A stretch of DNA of 64,000 bases. Source: Acidobacteriota bacterium. GTDB taxonomy: Bacteria; Acidobacteriota; Terriglobia; Bryobacterales; Bryobacteraceae. The DNA is taken from positions 124,001-188,000 of the forward strand of contig JAKOTR010000035.1 of assembly GCA_029776225.1 (NCBI GenBank), given 5' to 3'. The notes under the pieces are model-generated. The model searched no databases and had not been told where the DNA came from. It saw nothing but the letters and a program-made list of their open reading frames with translations. A program made the translations under genes and the position numbers. Position 1 is the first letter of the stretch. Each line of letters starts with the position of its first letter. This document shows positions 25,038 to 33,790 of the stretch, piece by piece.

Positions 25038-25606
25038 TGTCTCCTCCCGGCCGCCATGGCGCGCGCTTCTACATACGAGCGGCTGACCAGGGCGGCGATC
25101 ACCTTCCCCGCGCTGTCGGTCGCCTTTTCGATGTCGGTCCTGCACTCGACCTCGGGTTTGAGCGGCGGCTCGTAGGGGTCGTCGATTCCGGTGAAACCGC
25201 GGATTTCGCCGCGGCGCGCCTTCGCGTACAAACCCTTCACGTCGCGCTGCTCGCAGACATGCAGCGGTGCATTCACATACACCTCGATGAAATCGCCGAT
25301 GCGTGCGCGCACCTCGTCCCGGATCTCGCGATACGGGGAAATGGCCGAGACCAGCACAATCACGCCATTGCGTGACAGCAGGTGCGCCACGAAGCCGATT
25401 CTGCGGATGTTTTCGTCACGGTCCTCCTTGGAAAACCCAAGCCCCTTGGTGAGGTTCTGGCGCACAATGTCGCCGTCCAGCGATTCCACCGGGTAAGCGG
25501 CGGCGCGCAGGTGGTGCTCCACCAGCTTGCTGATTGTCGTCTTTCCCGCGCCGCTCAGGCCCGTAAACCAAACCGTAACGCCGCGCCTTCCATTCGACGT
25601 GCCCAT
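25031..25606 (-). CDS. cysC: adenylyl-sulfate (APS) kinase
   Basis: 191 residues, standard CysC length. It phosphorylates APS to PAPS in the cytoplasm. The P-loop is [14 protein letters not shown]. Other conserved parts are [44 protein letters not shown], the [24 protein letters not shown] lid region, and PEVE. No cysD/cysN or cysH is in the window. Its place behind three alkaline-phosphatase-superfamily genes hints that PAPS, or the kinase itself acting on another substrate, serves surface modification rather than cysteine synthesis. Confidence 0.93.
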   Translation of the reverse strand: MGTSNGRRGVTVWFTGLSGAGKTTISKLVEHHLRAAAYPVESLDGDIVRQNLTKGLGFSKEDRDENIRRIGFVAHLLSRNGVIVLVSAISPYREIRDEVRARIGDFIEVYVNAPLHVCEQRDVKGLYAKARRGEIRGFTGIDDPYEPPLKPEVECRTDIEKATDSAGKVIAALVSRSYVEARAMAAGRRQC

Positions 25607-25619
25607 AGCCCTCCTGTTT

Positions 25620-26435
25620 TCAGACCGAAACTTTGAACCGCCCTTTCAACAGCAGCGCCGACGCCATCGAGAGAATGAAGAACCACACCAGCCAGTCCGT
25701 GCTGAAACCGAACAGGCTGACGGAGGCTTGCGGATACCGTATGTCGATCCACTCGATGTTTCCGGCGCCGATCCGCGGCTCGCCCGGCCGCCACAGCGCC
25801 GCGAAGGCCGAGTCCACACGCCGGCCGGGAACAAACAATGGGGAGCCGCCGGCTTCAATCCTCTTCGAGACGGTGCGGCCGTCGATCGTGAAATGCAGAT
25901 AGCCGGAAACCGGGGCCACTGGCCGGATCCGCCAGCTCACTTCGTTCCGCTCCAGCACGCGAACCGGCGGCGTCTCGATCTCGATGCCCTCCGGCGCCAT
26001 CAAGACCGGCGCGGTGATGGCGGGCCCCCGCATAGCGACGGTCACGATGGCCGGCCGGCCGACCGCAAGCGGCGCGCGCCCGTAAAAGCCTTCCAGATGC
26101 ACCAGCAACAGCACCGTGGGAAGCGCCAGGACCAGCACCGGCTGCAGCATCAGCCCGGCATAGCCCAAATTGGCGCGCAGCAGAGATTTCTGCGCCCTCC
26201 ACGCCACCGCGGGCTCGTCGCTGAAGATCCGCAACTCCAGCAGGTGCGCCTGCACTTTGCGTTTCACCGTTCGAATCCGCGCCTGGTTGGAGACCTTGCC
26301 GAAAACCCAGATCATCCCGACGCCGGCCGCCGCCGAAAGCAACGCCAGCCGCACGCTTGCGGGCGCCCACGCCGTCGCGGCCGAGTACCACAGCAGCAGC
26401 GAATTGAAAGCCTGGTTGAAGGCGTCCATCACCAT
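25620..26435 (-). CDS. membrane protein with EMC3/YidC-like layout (function unknown)
   Basis: 271 residues from the ATG at 26435, chosen because GAGGGG lies about eight bases upstream and the start falls just after the previous stop. A first membrane helix ([17 protein letters not shown]) is followed by a charged, possibly coiled segment ([19 protein letters not shown]), a second hydrophobic stretch ([20 protein letters not shown]), a ~110-residue beta-rich soluble part and a last helix ([18 protein letters not shown]). The helix-charged hairpin-helix order recalls the Oxa1/EMC3/DUF106 superfamily, but this is only a topological impression. It is 14 bases from cysC. Confidence 0.6.
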   Translation of the reverse strand: MVMDAFNQAFNSLLLWYSAATAWAPASVRLALLSAAAGVGMIWVFGKVSNQARIRTVKRKVQAHLLELRIFSDEPAVAWRAQKSLLRANLGYAGLMLQPVLVLALPTVLLLVHLEGFYGRAPLAVGRPAIVTVAMRGPAITAPVLMAPEGIEIETPPVRVLERNEVSWRIRPVAPVSGYLHFTIDGRTVSKRIEAGGSPLFVPGRRVDSAFAALWRPGEPRIGAGNIEWIDIRYPQASVSLFGFSTDWLVWFFILSMASALLLKGRFKVSV

Positions 26436-26445
26436 TGCATGCCCC

Positions 26446-28377
26446 TCACCGCGCGCCGCGAGCGGTTTCAGCCGGCGCTTCAAACACGGACTGCCCCAGC
26501 ATGCCCTCCGGCCGGGGCACATTGAACTCCGCCAGCACCGTCGCCGTCACGTCATAGAGCCTGGGGTGCTCCATCTGGATTTTCCGGTTGCTGAGCAGGA
26601 CGCCGGGCACCTGATCCGCCGCCATGCAGTGGTCGCCGATCCACGCGTCCGTGTTGTCTTCGATCGGAACCGCGGGCACTGCACCCAGCGCTGTCTGCCA
26701 CGAGGCCCGGTATCCGCGCCGGAAACCCACGATCAGGTCGGGCGCGGACGCCAGGTTGCGCCCGCGGAATTCCCGCTCCGGCCGGTACACCCGCTCCACC
26801 ACGTTCAGTTTCGTCTTCGGGTCGCGGAACGCCAGCAGTTCTTCCGTGATGCGGTCCAGCAGCCGTTCCTTCTCTTCGTGCGGGACGATGCCACCCGACT
26901 CGCGGCCCTGAAGGTTCAGATAAATGCCGTTGAGTCCGATCGCGTAGGCCTCAGTCCGCGTCCAGTCCACGTGCCGGAAAAGCTCCTGGTTGCCCGTGTT
27001 GGCCGGATCGTCGAGCGCGAGGAATCCCCGCTGCATCAGCCATGTGTTCAGGTGCACGGCGCGGTCAAAGCGCGCAAAGCCGTGGTCGGACATCACCAGG
27101 AGCGTTGTTCCAGGGCCGGCCTGTTGCATGGCCTCGCCGATCGCCGCGTCGATTGCGCGGTAGATCTCCAGCAGGTCCGAATCGTACCGGCCCCACAGCA
27201 TGTGCGAATTCTGATCGATGCTCGAAAAATAGTAAAAGAAGAGGCCGCTCTTGAAACGCGAAAGCTCGTGGCGGAACATCCGCAGGCTGTCGGCGAGCAC
27301 CTGGCGGCTCTGCCCCAGAAACTCCTGCCTGCTGAGTATTCCTGCGCGGTAGGCGCTCGTCTCCTCCGGTATGCCTTGCGTGTAGAACGGGCCAAGGGCG
27401 TGGGCCAGCTCGCGGCTGAAGTCCGGGGGCGTGGAGATCGGCAGCGCGGGATCCCCAGGATCGATATTGACGGGGGTCACGTAAATGCGGAGCCGCGGGC
27501 GGACCTGCTGCAGGTAGATGCGGAAAATCCCCGCCGTGCTCGCGAGCCCCGGAATCATGCGGAATCGCGCCCGCAGCCAGCCCGACCACTCGCCCTCCCG
27601 CAGGATGATCTGCTCCTCTTCGGTATCGAAGCGGGCAACCGGCTCGGTGGGATCGATGTGGGCCACCAGCGGGTACGTCACGACGGTGTGGTCGCGGCGG
27701 AAGCTGTTCGCCGGGCCGTTCAGGACGAGCTCCGCGCGCCCGTTGACCACGCTCGTGCGCACGATGAGCCCTCCGGGCACCGTTGTCCGCTTCTCATCCG
27801 GATCATCCGTGAAGTAGGTGAACATGCCGAAGGCGCCAGCCAGGTCGGGCGTCCCCATGCCGGAGAGCGACTGCGCCTCGCAATCCACCGGCGGAAAGTT
27901 CGCCGGCATGCGAATGACGGTGGAATCGATGCCGCGCTCTTCGAGCAAACGCCAGAACGCGGTCCCGCCGCGCAGCCGGCGCACGCTGCCAGAGGAGAGC
28001 GGCACCACCCACGGCCCGATGCTCAAGCTCCGGCGGGGTGGAACGGATTCAGCCATCGAGGAAAACGGCATGCGCGTTTGCGGGTTTCGATGAATGAAGT
28101 CGAAAATGCCGTGCCCGCCCGGGTCCATGCCCGTGGTCACGGTGGACCAAGCCACCGGGCTCTGCGGCGGAACGGTCGTCTCGAGCAGGCGGAAGCCGCC
28201 TTCCTTCCGCAGCCGGTTCAGGTTCGGCAACTCGTTCCAGTGCGCCTCCAGGAACTGCGGATCCATCCCGTCGACGCCCAGCACGATCATGCGCCGCCCT
28301 GTAGCCTCGGTCGTCTGGCGCGAGCAGGCGCAGAGCGCAAGAACAAGCGGGGCCAGAAGCAACGCCCGACTCTTCAT
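26446..28377 (-). CDS. alkaline-phosphatase-superfamily phosphodiesterase, predicted lipoprotein
   Basis: 643 residues from the ATG at 28377, which overlaps the previous stop by four bases. MKSRALLLAPLVLALCACSR gives a lipoprotein-type signal. The catalytic core shows the first metal Asp in IVLGVDGMDP, the nucleophile region TTVPPQSPVAWSTVTTG, the following GGHGIFDFIHRN, and the later metal ligands in LVMSDHGFARF and IGDHCMAAD. This matches the type I phosphodiesterase/nucleotide pyrophosphatase group, periplasmic enzymes acting on phosphoesters. The paralogous next gene shares the SPVAWST and SDHGFA blocks. The substrate is unknown. An upstream open frame extension is not counted because it lies inside the neighbouring gene. 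Confidence 0.85.
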   Translation of the reverse strand: MKSRALLLAPLVLALCACSRQTTEATGRRMIVLGVDGMDPQFLEAHWNELPNLNRLRKEGGFRLLETTVPPQSPVAWSTVTTGMDPGGHGIFDFIHRNPQTRMPFSSMAESVPPRRSLSIGPWVVPLSSGSVRRLRGGTAFWRLLEERGIDSTVIRMPANFPPVDCEAQSLSGMGTPDLAGAFGMFTYFTDDPDEKRTTVPGGLIVRTSVVNGRAELVLNGPANSFRRDHTVVTYPLVAHIDPTEPVARFDTEEEQIILREGEWSGWLRARFRMIPGLASTAGIFRIYLQQVRPRLRIYVTPVNIDPGDPALPISTPPDFSRELAHALGPFYTQGIPEETSAYRAGILSRQEFLGQSRQVLADSLRMFRHELSRFKSGLFFYYFSSIDQNSHMLWGRYDSDLLEIYRAIDAAIGEAMQQAGPGTTLLVMSDHGFARFDRAVHLNTWLMQRGFLALDDPANTGNQELFRHVDWTRTEAYAIGLNGIYLNLQGRESGGIVPHEEKERLLDRITEELLAFRDPKTKLNVVERVYRPEREFRGRNLASAPDLIVGFRRGYRASWQTALGAVPAVPIEDNTDAWIGDHCMAADQVPGVLLSNRKIQMEHPRLYDVTATVLAEFNVPRPEGMLGQSVFEAPAETARGAR

Positions 28378-30413
28378 GCCGCCACCTCGCTTTGAGCGCG
28401 CGCCGGCTCGCTGACGATTAATGGCCTGCCCTCCATGTAGGCCGGAGGTTTGATGCCGAACAACTCGAGCGCGGTCGGCGCCATGTCCTCGATGCCGGGG
28501 TCCTCGGCGGCAATCCGCCTGTTGGAAATCAGCACGCCCGGCACGAGATGCGGGTCGATGCAGTGGTCGCCGCTCCATGCCTTGCGGTTGTCCTCGAACA
28601 CGGCTGCCGTCACCTTGCCCACGGCGGCATCCCACGACGCGCGGTAGCCGTCCGCGTAGCCGATGATCAAATCCGGCGCTGCATCAAGGTAAGGACCGCG
28701 ATAGAGAGCATCGCTGGGCCACGCTTTGCGGATCGCGGTCCTGCCGAGTTCCTCGTCGCGGAGCCCGGTGAGTCTTGCCGCCAGCTCGAGCTTCAGCGCG
28801 TCCGTCTCGGCACCCGGAGCCACGATGCCGTACTGTTCCCGGCCCTTCTGGTTGATGTAGATTCCGGCCAGCCCGAACGTGTACGCCTTGGTCCGGCTCC
28901 AGTCGATGCCTTGCAGGTAGTCGCGCCCCTCCGCGCCTTCCTTGAGCGCAAGATAGCCGTTCTGGTGCAGCCAGGCGTTCAGGTTCACGCCGCGTTCGAA
29001 GGAAGCGAACCCGTGGTCGGAGAGCACGAACAGTACCGTGCCGTCATCGACGTATTTCAGCGTTTTCCCGACGATGTCGTCCGCGCGCCGGTAAAGTTCT
29101 TCGATGGTGCGCGAGTACGGCCCGCCCTTGTCCTTGTGCCGGAAGAACATGTGCTGCACGCGGTCCGTGGTGTCGAAGACGCACGCCGTCACGCCGCGGC
29201 GGGTGCGCTCGAGCGCGCTGAAGAACATGGCCTCACGCTCGGCGCACGTGAGGTAAGCCTGCTGGAGGAACGCCTCCTCGTCAATCGCCTGCTCGTTGAG
29301 CGCCCACGTGTCTTCGGCCATCCCAAGGGTGGCGTATGCGCCGAGCAGCTTCGCCAGGTAAGTCGCGTAAATGGAGGGGTGCGAGATCGGCAGCGCCGGG
29401 TTTTCCGGGTCGATGTTGACGGGCGTCATGTAGAGCGAAATTTCCGGTTCCGTTTCGGTCAGCAGAAAGCGCACGATGCCCTTAACGCGGATGCCGAACG
29501 AGGCGCGGAACGTGAGCGTGATCCAAGGGGTGAATTCGTTCGGCCGCAGCCGGTAGCGTTCGCCGCAAACCTCCAGCAGCGCCGTCCCGCCGGCGCCCGG
29601 CTTCAGCGTGAACGGCAGCTTGAGCGCGCCGCCGTTTTCCCGCATGGAGTTCGCCGGTCCCTGGATTTCTCCTGCGTACCCTTCTCCGCTCTTCGATAAA
29701 GGGAAGCGGTTGCCGCTCTCCATCGCACCGCCGCCCGCGCGCGTGGTGAACAGCGCGAACGTGCCCTGCGTGCCCAGCAGATCCGGAGTGCACATCGCCG
29801 AGAGCAGCCTGCCGTTGAATTTTTCCGGTGGGAACGTGATCGGGACACGCAGCACGGTGGACGTGATGTGGTGCTCCCCCAAAACTTGCCAGAACGTGCG
29901 GCTTTTCCGCCGCATTTCGACGATGGGCTTGCCGAGCGGGATGCGATACTTGCCGATGTGCAACATCCGCTGCGGATCCCGCACGCGCGTGGAAGACAGC
30001 TCCGGAAGGTAGGACTTGAGGTTCCGGTTCAAAAAATCGAACATGGCGTGGCGGGCGGGGTTGACGCCGGTGGCGAACGTGGACCATGCGACCGGCGAAA
30101 GCGCCGGAAACGTCGTCCGCAGCCGCCGGAAACTCCCCTGCTCGCTCAGGCGGCGCATGTTGGGCAGTTTGCCCTCCTTCATGTACCGCTCCGTCAGCGC
30201 CGGATCGAGCCCGTCGAGTCCCAGGAAAATCAGCTTACGCACTTTCGCGCGCTTGTAGCCCTGGGCGCCCCGGAGAAACCTCCACATCATTCGGAACGGC
30301 CAGGCGAGCAGCGATGCTGCCCCGAGCGCCAGTCCGACCGCCAGCGTGAGAAAGGAGCCGAGAAACGCAAAGCCCGCGCCCGGTCCGATATAGGCGAGAT
30401 AAACCGGCATCAT
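28374..30413 (-). CDS. membrane-anchored alkaline-phosphatase-superfamily phosphodiesterase
   Basis: 679 residues. Two N-terminal hydrophobic segments (YIGPGAGFAFLGSFLTL, LALGAASLLAWPF) anchor a large periplasmic domain. Metal Asp67 is in IFLGLDGLDP. The likely Thr nucleophile is in RRLRTTFPALSPVAWSTF (residues 100-101), followed by ARHAMFDFLNRN. Later ligands are in LFVLSDHGFASF and WSGDHCIDPH. It is a paralogue of the lipoprotein encoded next and overlaps genes on both sides by four bases. The pair probably act on the same class of envelope phospho- or sulfo-conjugate. Confidence 0.85.
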   Translation of the reverse strand: MMPVYLAYIGPGAGFAFLGSFLTLAVGLALGAASLLAWPFRMMWRFLRGAQGYKRAKVRKLIFLGLDGLDPALTERYMKEGKLPNMRRLSEQGSFRRLRTTFPALSPVAWSTFATGVNPARHAMFDFLNRNLKSYLPELSSTRVRDPQRMLHIGKYRIPLGKPIVEMRRKSRTFWQVLGEHHITSTVLRVPITFPPEKFNGRLLSAMCTPDLLGTQGTFALFTTRAGGGAMESGNRFPLSKSGEGYAGEIQGPANSMRENGGALKLPFTLKPGAGGTALLEVCGERYRLRPNEFTPWITLTFRASFGIRVKGIVRFLLTETEPEISLYMTPVNIDPENPALPISHPSIYATYLAKLLGAYATLGMAEDTWALNEQAIDEEAFLQQAYLTCAEREAMFFSALERTRRGVTACVFDTTDRVQHMFFRHKDKGGPYSRTIEELYRRADDIVGKTLKYVDDGTVLFVLSDHGFASFERGVNLNAWLHQNGYLALKEGAEGRDYLQGIDWSRTKAYTFGLAGIYINQKGREQYGIVAPGAETDALKLELAARLTGLRDEELGRTAIRKAWPSDALYRGPYLDAAPDLIIGYADGYRASWDAAVGKVTAAVFEDNRKAWSGDHCIDPHLVPGVLISNRRIAAEDPGIEDMAPTALELFGIKPPAYMEGRPLIVSEPARAQSEVAA

Positions 30414-31312
30414 CTCAGCTTTCCTTCGACGAACGGCACCTCGAAGACTTTTTCGTGGTTGATCGGCCCGTGGCCGAAATACCCTCCTTCGCCGAACAGT
30501 TCGCCGTGGTCGGCGGTGATGGTGATCCAGGTGTTCTTCGGAACCGTGTCGAACAACTCCTCCACCACGCCGTCCAGGTATTTGACCGCGCGCACCTGCC
30601 GCTCCCGCAGCATCCGCAGCTTGGCGTCGTCGAAAAATTTTTCTTTACGCCCGGAGAGCTTCCCGCCGACCACGTGATCGTCGAGGTGCTTGAAAACGCC
30701 GTGCACGCCGCTGATGCGCGGCCACTGCTCGGGCGGCTCGTCGGGCAACGCATACGGGTAGTGCGTCTCGCCGACGTTCAGCAGGTAAAACGACGGGCGG
30801 TCTTCGCGGAACTTCATCTCGCGGACCATCGCCCGCATATCGTTGTGCTTGTCCATCAGCCGGTAACTGTCGAACCCATGGTTCAGAATCGTCTTGGGAT
30901 TCAATACCGGCAGCGACACCATCGCGTGCGTGCGGTAGCCGAGCGTCTCGTTCAGGAAGGCGGGAAAGTAAAGCTTGGGAATCAGCGATTTGAATTCGAT
31001 GCCCTCAACGCCCAGCCGTTCGGAAAATTTCAGAAAATCGCGCTTGTAATACTCCGAGGCGAAGACGTTTGCCGGGCTCGAATGCGGCAGCAGCCCGCAG
31101 AGCAGGTTGTAATGCGATGGCGCCGTCCACGACGCGTAGGACCAGCGGCGCTCCACCCGCCCGAGTTTGCGCATGATGCGCGGCCGCGCCGCCACGAACG
31201 AGTCGTACCGGCAGCTATCCAGAATGACAATGATGTAGTTGTTTTTCGGACGCTTGCGAACGGACGCGCCGCCGCGCACCCGCCCGCGGTCCCGCCGGGC
31301 AGCGATCCCCAT
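30410..31312 (-). CDS. sulfatase-like metalloenzyme lacking the formylglycine residue
   Basis: 300 residues, short for a sulfatase (usually 450 or more). Metal-site Asp32 lies in IIVILDSCRYDSF. The position of the formylglycine C-x-P-S-R motif reads WTAPSHYNLLCG, so Thr63 replaces Cys/Ser. Late ligands are in ITITADHGELFGEGGYFGHG. Thr at this place is the nucleophile in phospho-transferring relatives such as LtaS, so phosphoester chemistry is more likely. No signal peptide or membrane helix is seen, suggesting a cytoplasmic enzyme, unlike its operon partners. It is the first gene of the operon. Confidence 0.75.
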   Translation of the reverse strand: MGIAARRDRGRVRGGASVRKRPKNNYIIVILDSCRYDSFVAARPRIMRKLGRVERRWSYASWTAPSHYNLLCGLLPHSSPANVFASEYYKRDFLKFSERLGVEGIEFKSLIPKLYFPAFLNETLGYRTHAMVSLPVLNPKTILNHGFDSYRLMDKHNDMRAMVREMKFREDRPSFYLLNVGETHYPYALPDEPPEQWPRISGVHGVFKHLDDHVVGGKLSGRKEKFFDDAKLRMLRERQVRAVKYLDGVVEELFDTVPKNTWITITADHGELFGEGGYFGHGPINHEKVFEVPFVEGKLR

Positions 31313-31457
31313 AACTCAGCCCCCCTGTGATAGCCGATTCGCCGCAGGCCGTTTCCGTGCCCGCCAGCTCTCGACTGCGCTTATTTGTAACTTTACCAAA
31401 AAATGATTAGCCGTAATTTCTACATTACTGGTTCTTTTTAGCCCTGAATTACAGGTT

Positions 31458-31466
31458 TGATATACT
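31458..31466 (+). promoter_or_regulatory. extended -10 promoter for the divergent sulfatase-like gene
   Basis: TGATATACT is an extended -10 (TG-n-TATACT) 34 bases before the ATG at 31500; no good -35 is visible. A GGGGG that can serve as ribosome-binding site lies at 31491-31495. The same TG-n-TATACT form precedes the his leader at 33660. Confidence 0.45.
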
Positions 31467-31499
31467 TCTGAATAACTGGGGATATCTCACGGGGGCTTA

Positions 31500-33644
31500 A
31501 TGGCAATCCGCCGCTATCTTCTTTTGGGCGTACTCCAAGGGGCCTTTGCCTGGTCGGCTTACTCCATCGGCGAATTCGTGGTTTCGTCCGTGTTCGGATT
31601 GGCGCGGCCATACGCGGAGCTGACGCCGTGGCACTGGCAGCTCACCAGCCTGTTGATCGCCGGATATCTCTTGGCCGGCCTGCTTGCCGGGGCGCTCGCC
31701 GGCCTCATTCTTTACCTGCTCACGAGCGCCGTCTCCTGGGTCGAGAACACCGACACGGCTTCGGTTCTCGAAGCCGGTGGGACGCTGACGCTCGTCGCGG
31801 CTTTCGGCGCCAATCTGCTTGCGCACTCTTCAGGCGATATCGGACGAGTGCCGCTGTTGGGTCTGAGCGTGATCTTTTGCCTGCTGCTGGTAGCGGCCAT
31901 CCGCTCGGAAAAAGTATCCGAGCGCCTCGGCCTGCTCACGAATCCCTGGATCGTCGCGATTGTGCTGTTGGGTACGGGGCAGATATTCGGACTGCTCAAG
32001 CTGAGAGAGGACGGCAGCCCGGCGGGCGGCAAGGCCATGGTGTTCGCGGCCGGACTCGCCGTAGTGCTGTTAGCCATCGTCGTTGCGTCTGTGTTTGCCG
32101 GCAGGCGGCTGCGCGCCCGTTTCGCCCGGCGGCCGGCAGGAAAGTTTGCGCCGGCGGGCGCAGCGCTCGCCCTCGCCTGCGGGTTGCTGGCGGTGAGTGC
32201 CTGGCTGGGCTGGCCGCGAATTTCCTCGGCCGAAGCACAGGCGGCCGCCGTTCAGAGCTCCTCTCAACCCAACGTGGTCATCATGGTGATGGACACGGTC
32301 CGCGCAGACCACCTCTCGCTTCACGGATACTCGCGGCGGACCACTCCCAACCTGGAGGCGCTCGCGCGCGACTCGGTGGTCTACAAAAATGCCATCGCGC
32401 CTTCGGACATGACGCTGAGCAGCCACGGCTCGCTGTTCACCGGCTTGTATGCGGGCTGGCACGGCGCGCATTGCTCGCCTCCCGAGGCCAGTTACGGCCG
32501 CCCGCTCAGTCCCAATGTGACCACCCTGGCGGGAATACTCGCCGCCAACGGCTACTCGACAACCGGCGTTTCCGCGAACGTGTATCTGAGAGAGAATTTC
32601 GGACTGCAGCGAGGTTTTCAGCGGTTCCGCATTCCCAGGCCCGTGCCGGTCCTCAGCCCGGAAAGTTGGTATCTGCTCCGCAGGGGCATGCGGAGGACGC
32701 TGACTCACTTCGTCGACACCGCCCAGTTTGACCGCCTGTTCGCCCGCGCCGAGGATGTGAATCAATCGGCATTCGAGTTGATGAACGGGCAGGTGCTCGC
32801 CCGCGGCCCGTTTTTTCTTTTCCTGAATTACATGGACGCGCACTTCCCTTACGTTCCGCCGGCGCCTTTCGATACGCGTTTCCCCGGCAAGATCCGCAGC
32901 CTGACCCAGGATGAACTCACCGAAGTTCAGGAAGCGGTGGTCAGCGGCCATCCCATGTCCGCCGAAGAGCATGCCCACTTCATCTCGCAGTACGACGGCG
33001 GCATCGCTTACGTGGACGCACACATCGGGCAGGTGATCCAATGGCTGAAGCGGCGCGGAGTCTACAACAACACGATGATCGTCGTCGTTTCCGACCACGG
33101 CGAGCAGTTCGGGGAAAAAAACCTGGTCCTGCACGGAAACTCGATTTACCAGGCGCTGCTCCATGTCCCGATGGTCATCAAGTTTCCCGGAAACAAGCGC
33201 ACCGGCGTTGTTGACGAGCCGGTCAGCCTTATCGATGTCGCGCCCACGATTCTGTCGGCTCTCGAACTCCCCGTCCCGGAAAACATGCAGGGGATCGATC
33301 TGCTGACTTCGGACCCGGCAAACCGCAAGCAACTCTTCAGCGAGTCGTTCCCGTGTCCCGCCTTGCACCGTTCGGATTGCCCGCAGGAAGGCTGCCGGGC
33401 GCAAGCGGTATTCTCCTGGCCGCTCAAGTACGCCAGTTCTTCGAGTGGCCGCCGCGAACTGTTCGATCTGGCCAAAGACTCGCGCGAGGACCACAACATT
33501 CTCGGCAAGGAACCCCAAGTAGCCAAGGAACTTAGCCTAGAACTCTCCCGCTGGCTGAAGACCGTTCCGGTCAAGGCCGGCCAGCAATCCGGCATCGAAG
33601 CGGAGACGCTCCAGCAACTCAAGTCCCTGGGCTACGTGCAGTAA
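31500..33644 (+). CDS. membrane-anchored sulfatase-family enzyme (Thr in place of formylglycine Cys)
   Basis: 714 residues. The first ~240 contain about six membrane helices (LTSLLIAGYLLAGLLAGAL, IVAIVLLGTGQIFGLL, VFAAGLAVVLLAIVVASVF). The rest is a sulfatase fold: IMVMDTVRADHLSLHGY (Asp265, Asp270), SDMTLSSHGSLFTG where Thr305 stands at the formylglycine position, VVVSDHGEQFGE and a C-terminal LQQLKSLGYVQ. The layout (multi-span anchor plus extracellular domain, Thr nucleophile) is that of LtaS/EptA-like phospho-transferases, although overall sequence is of the sulfatase type. It faces away from the cysC operon across 187 bases. Confidence 0.82.
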   Translation: MAIRRYLLLGVLQGAFAWSAYSIGEFVVSSVFGLARPYAELTPWHWQLTSLLIAGYLLAGLLAGALAGLILYLLTSAVSWVENTDTASVLEAGGTLTLVAAFGANLLAHSSGDIGRVPLLGLSVIFCLLLVAAIRSEKVSERLGLLTNPWIVAIVLLGTGQIFGLLKLREDGSPAGGKAMVFAAGLAVVLLAIVVASVFAGRRLRARFARRPAGKFAPAGAALALACGLLAVSAWLGWPRISSAEAQAAAVQSSSQPNVVIMVMDTVRADHLSLHGYSRRTTPNLEALARDSVVYKNAIAPSDMTLSSHGSLFTGLYAGWHGAHCSPPEASYGRPLSPNVTTLAGILAANGYSTTGVSANVYLRENFGLQRGFQRFRIPRPVPVLSPESWYLLRRGMRRTLTHFVDTAQFDRLFARAEDVNQSAFELMNGQVLARGPFFLFLNYMDAHFPYVPPAPFDTRFPGKIRSLTQDELTEVQEAVVSGHPMSAEEHAHFISQYDGGIAYVDAHIGQVIQWLKRRGVYNNTMIVVVSDHGEQFGEKNLVLHGNSIYQALLHVPMVIKFPGNKRTGVVDEPVSLIDVAPTILSALELPVPENMQGIDLLTSDPANRKQLFSESFPCPALHRSDCPQEGCRAQAVFSWPLKYASSSSGRRELFDLAKDSREDHNILGKEPQVAKELSLELSRWLKTVPVKAGQQSGIEAETLQQLKSLGYVQ

Positions 33645-33659
33645 GGGCCCGTCCGACTC

Positions 33660-33668
33660 TGGTATACT
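33660..33668 (+). promoter_or_regulatory. extended -10 promoter of the his operon
   Basis: TGGTATACT is an extended -10 box (TG-n-TATACT). A start about seven bases downstream would fall at 33675-33676, one or two bases before the leader-peptide ATG at 33677, so the leader would be translated from a leaderless or nearly leaderless transcript. No good -35 is visible. Confidence 0.5.
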
Positions 33669-33676
33669 GACTCTTC

Positions 33677-33745
33677 ATGCAAGTCTGCGCCGTCGCACTG
33701 CATCATCACCATCACCATTCGAAGCCACACAGGGCGGCGGGCTGA
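33677..33745 (+). CDS. hisL: his operon leader peptide with six consecutive His codons
   Basis: A 22-codon frame reads MQVCAVALHHHHHHSKPHRA followed by AG and TGA at 33743-33745. Codons 9-14 (33701-33718) are all His, with a seventh His at codon 18. It lies directly before hisI and is followed by complementary segments ending in a Rho-independent terminator, the classic arrangement of a translation-coupled attenuator. Slow translation of the His codons signals low charged tRNA-His. The run of His codons is not a cloning tag: it has its own promoter-like element and matching downstream hairpins. No Shine-Dalgarno sequence precedes the ATG. Confidence 0.85.
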   Translation: MQVCAVALHHHHHHSKPHRAAG

Positions 33746-33790
33746 CTTCTCGCAATTTTTCAGAACAAAAATTGAAAAGGCGCCCGCCGC
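33734..33790 (+). promoter_or_regulatory. his attenuator: antiterminator pairing
   Basis: GCGGCGGGC at 33734-33742, inside the last leader codons, is perfectly complementary to GCCCGCCGC at 33782-33790, the upstream arm of the terminator. A ribosome stalled on the His codons (33701-33718) leaves 33734-33742 free to pair and prevents the terminator. A ribosome that reaches the stop at 33743 covers it. Between the two arms is a hairpin, CAATTTTT (33753-33760) with AAAAATTG (33767-33774). Confidence 0.75.

Noticed and set aside
26170-28395. A 741-residue rightward frame opposite the phosphodiesterase gene
   Set aside because: No signal, domain or start context; antisense of a gene with clear catalytic motifs. 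The 713-residue frame at 14739-16880 is rejected for the same reason.
33701-33718. Six tandem His codons as a possible cloning-vector His tag contaminant
   Set aside because: The run is inside a short frame with a promoter element before it and matching antiterminator and terminator after it, directly before hisI.
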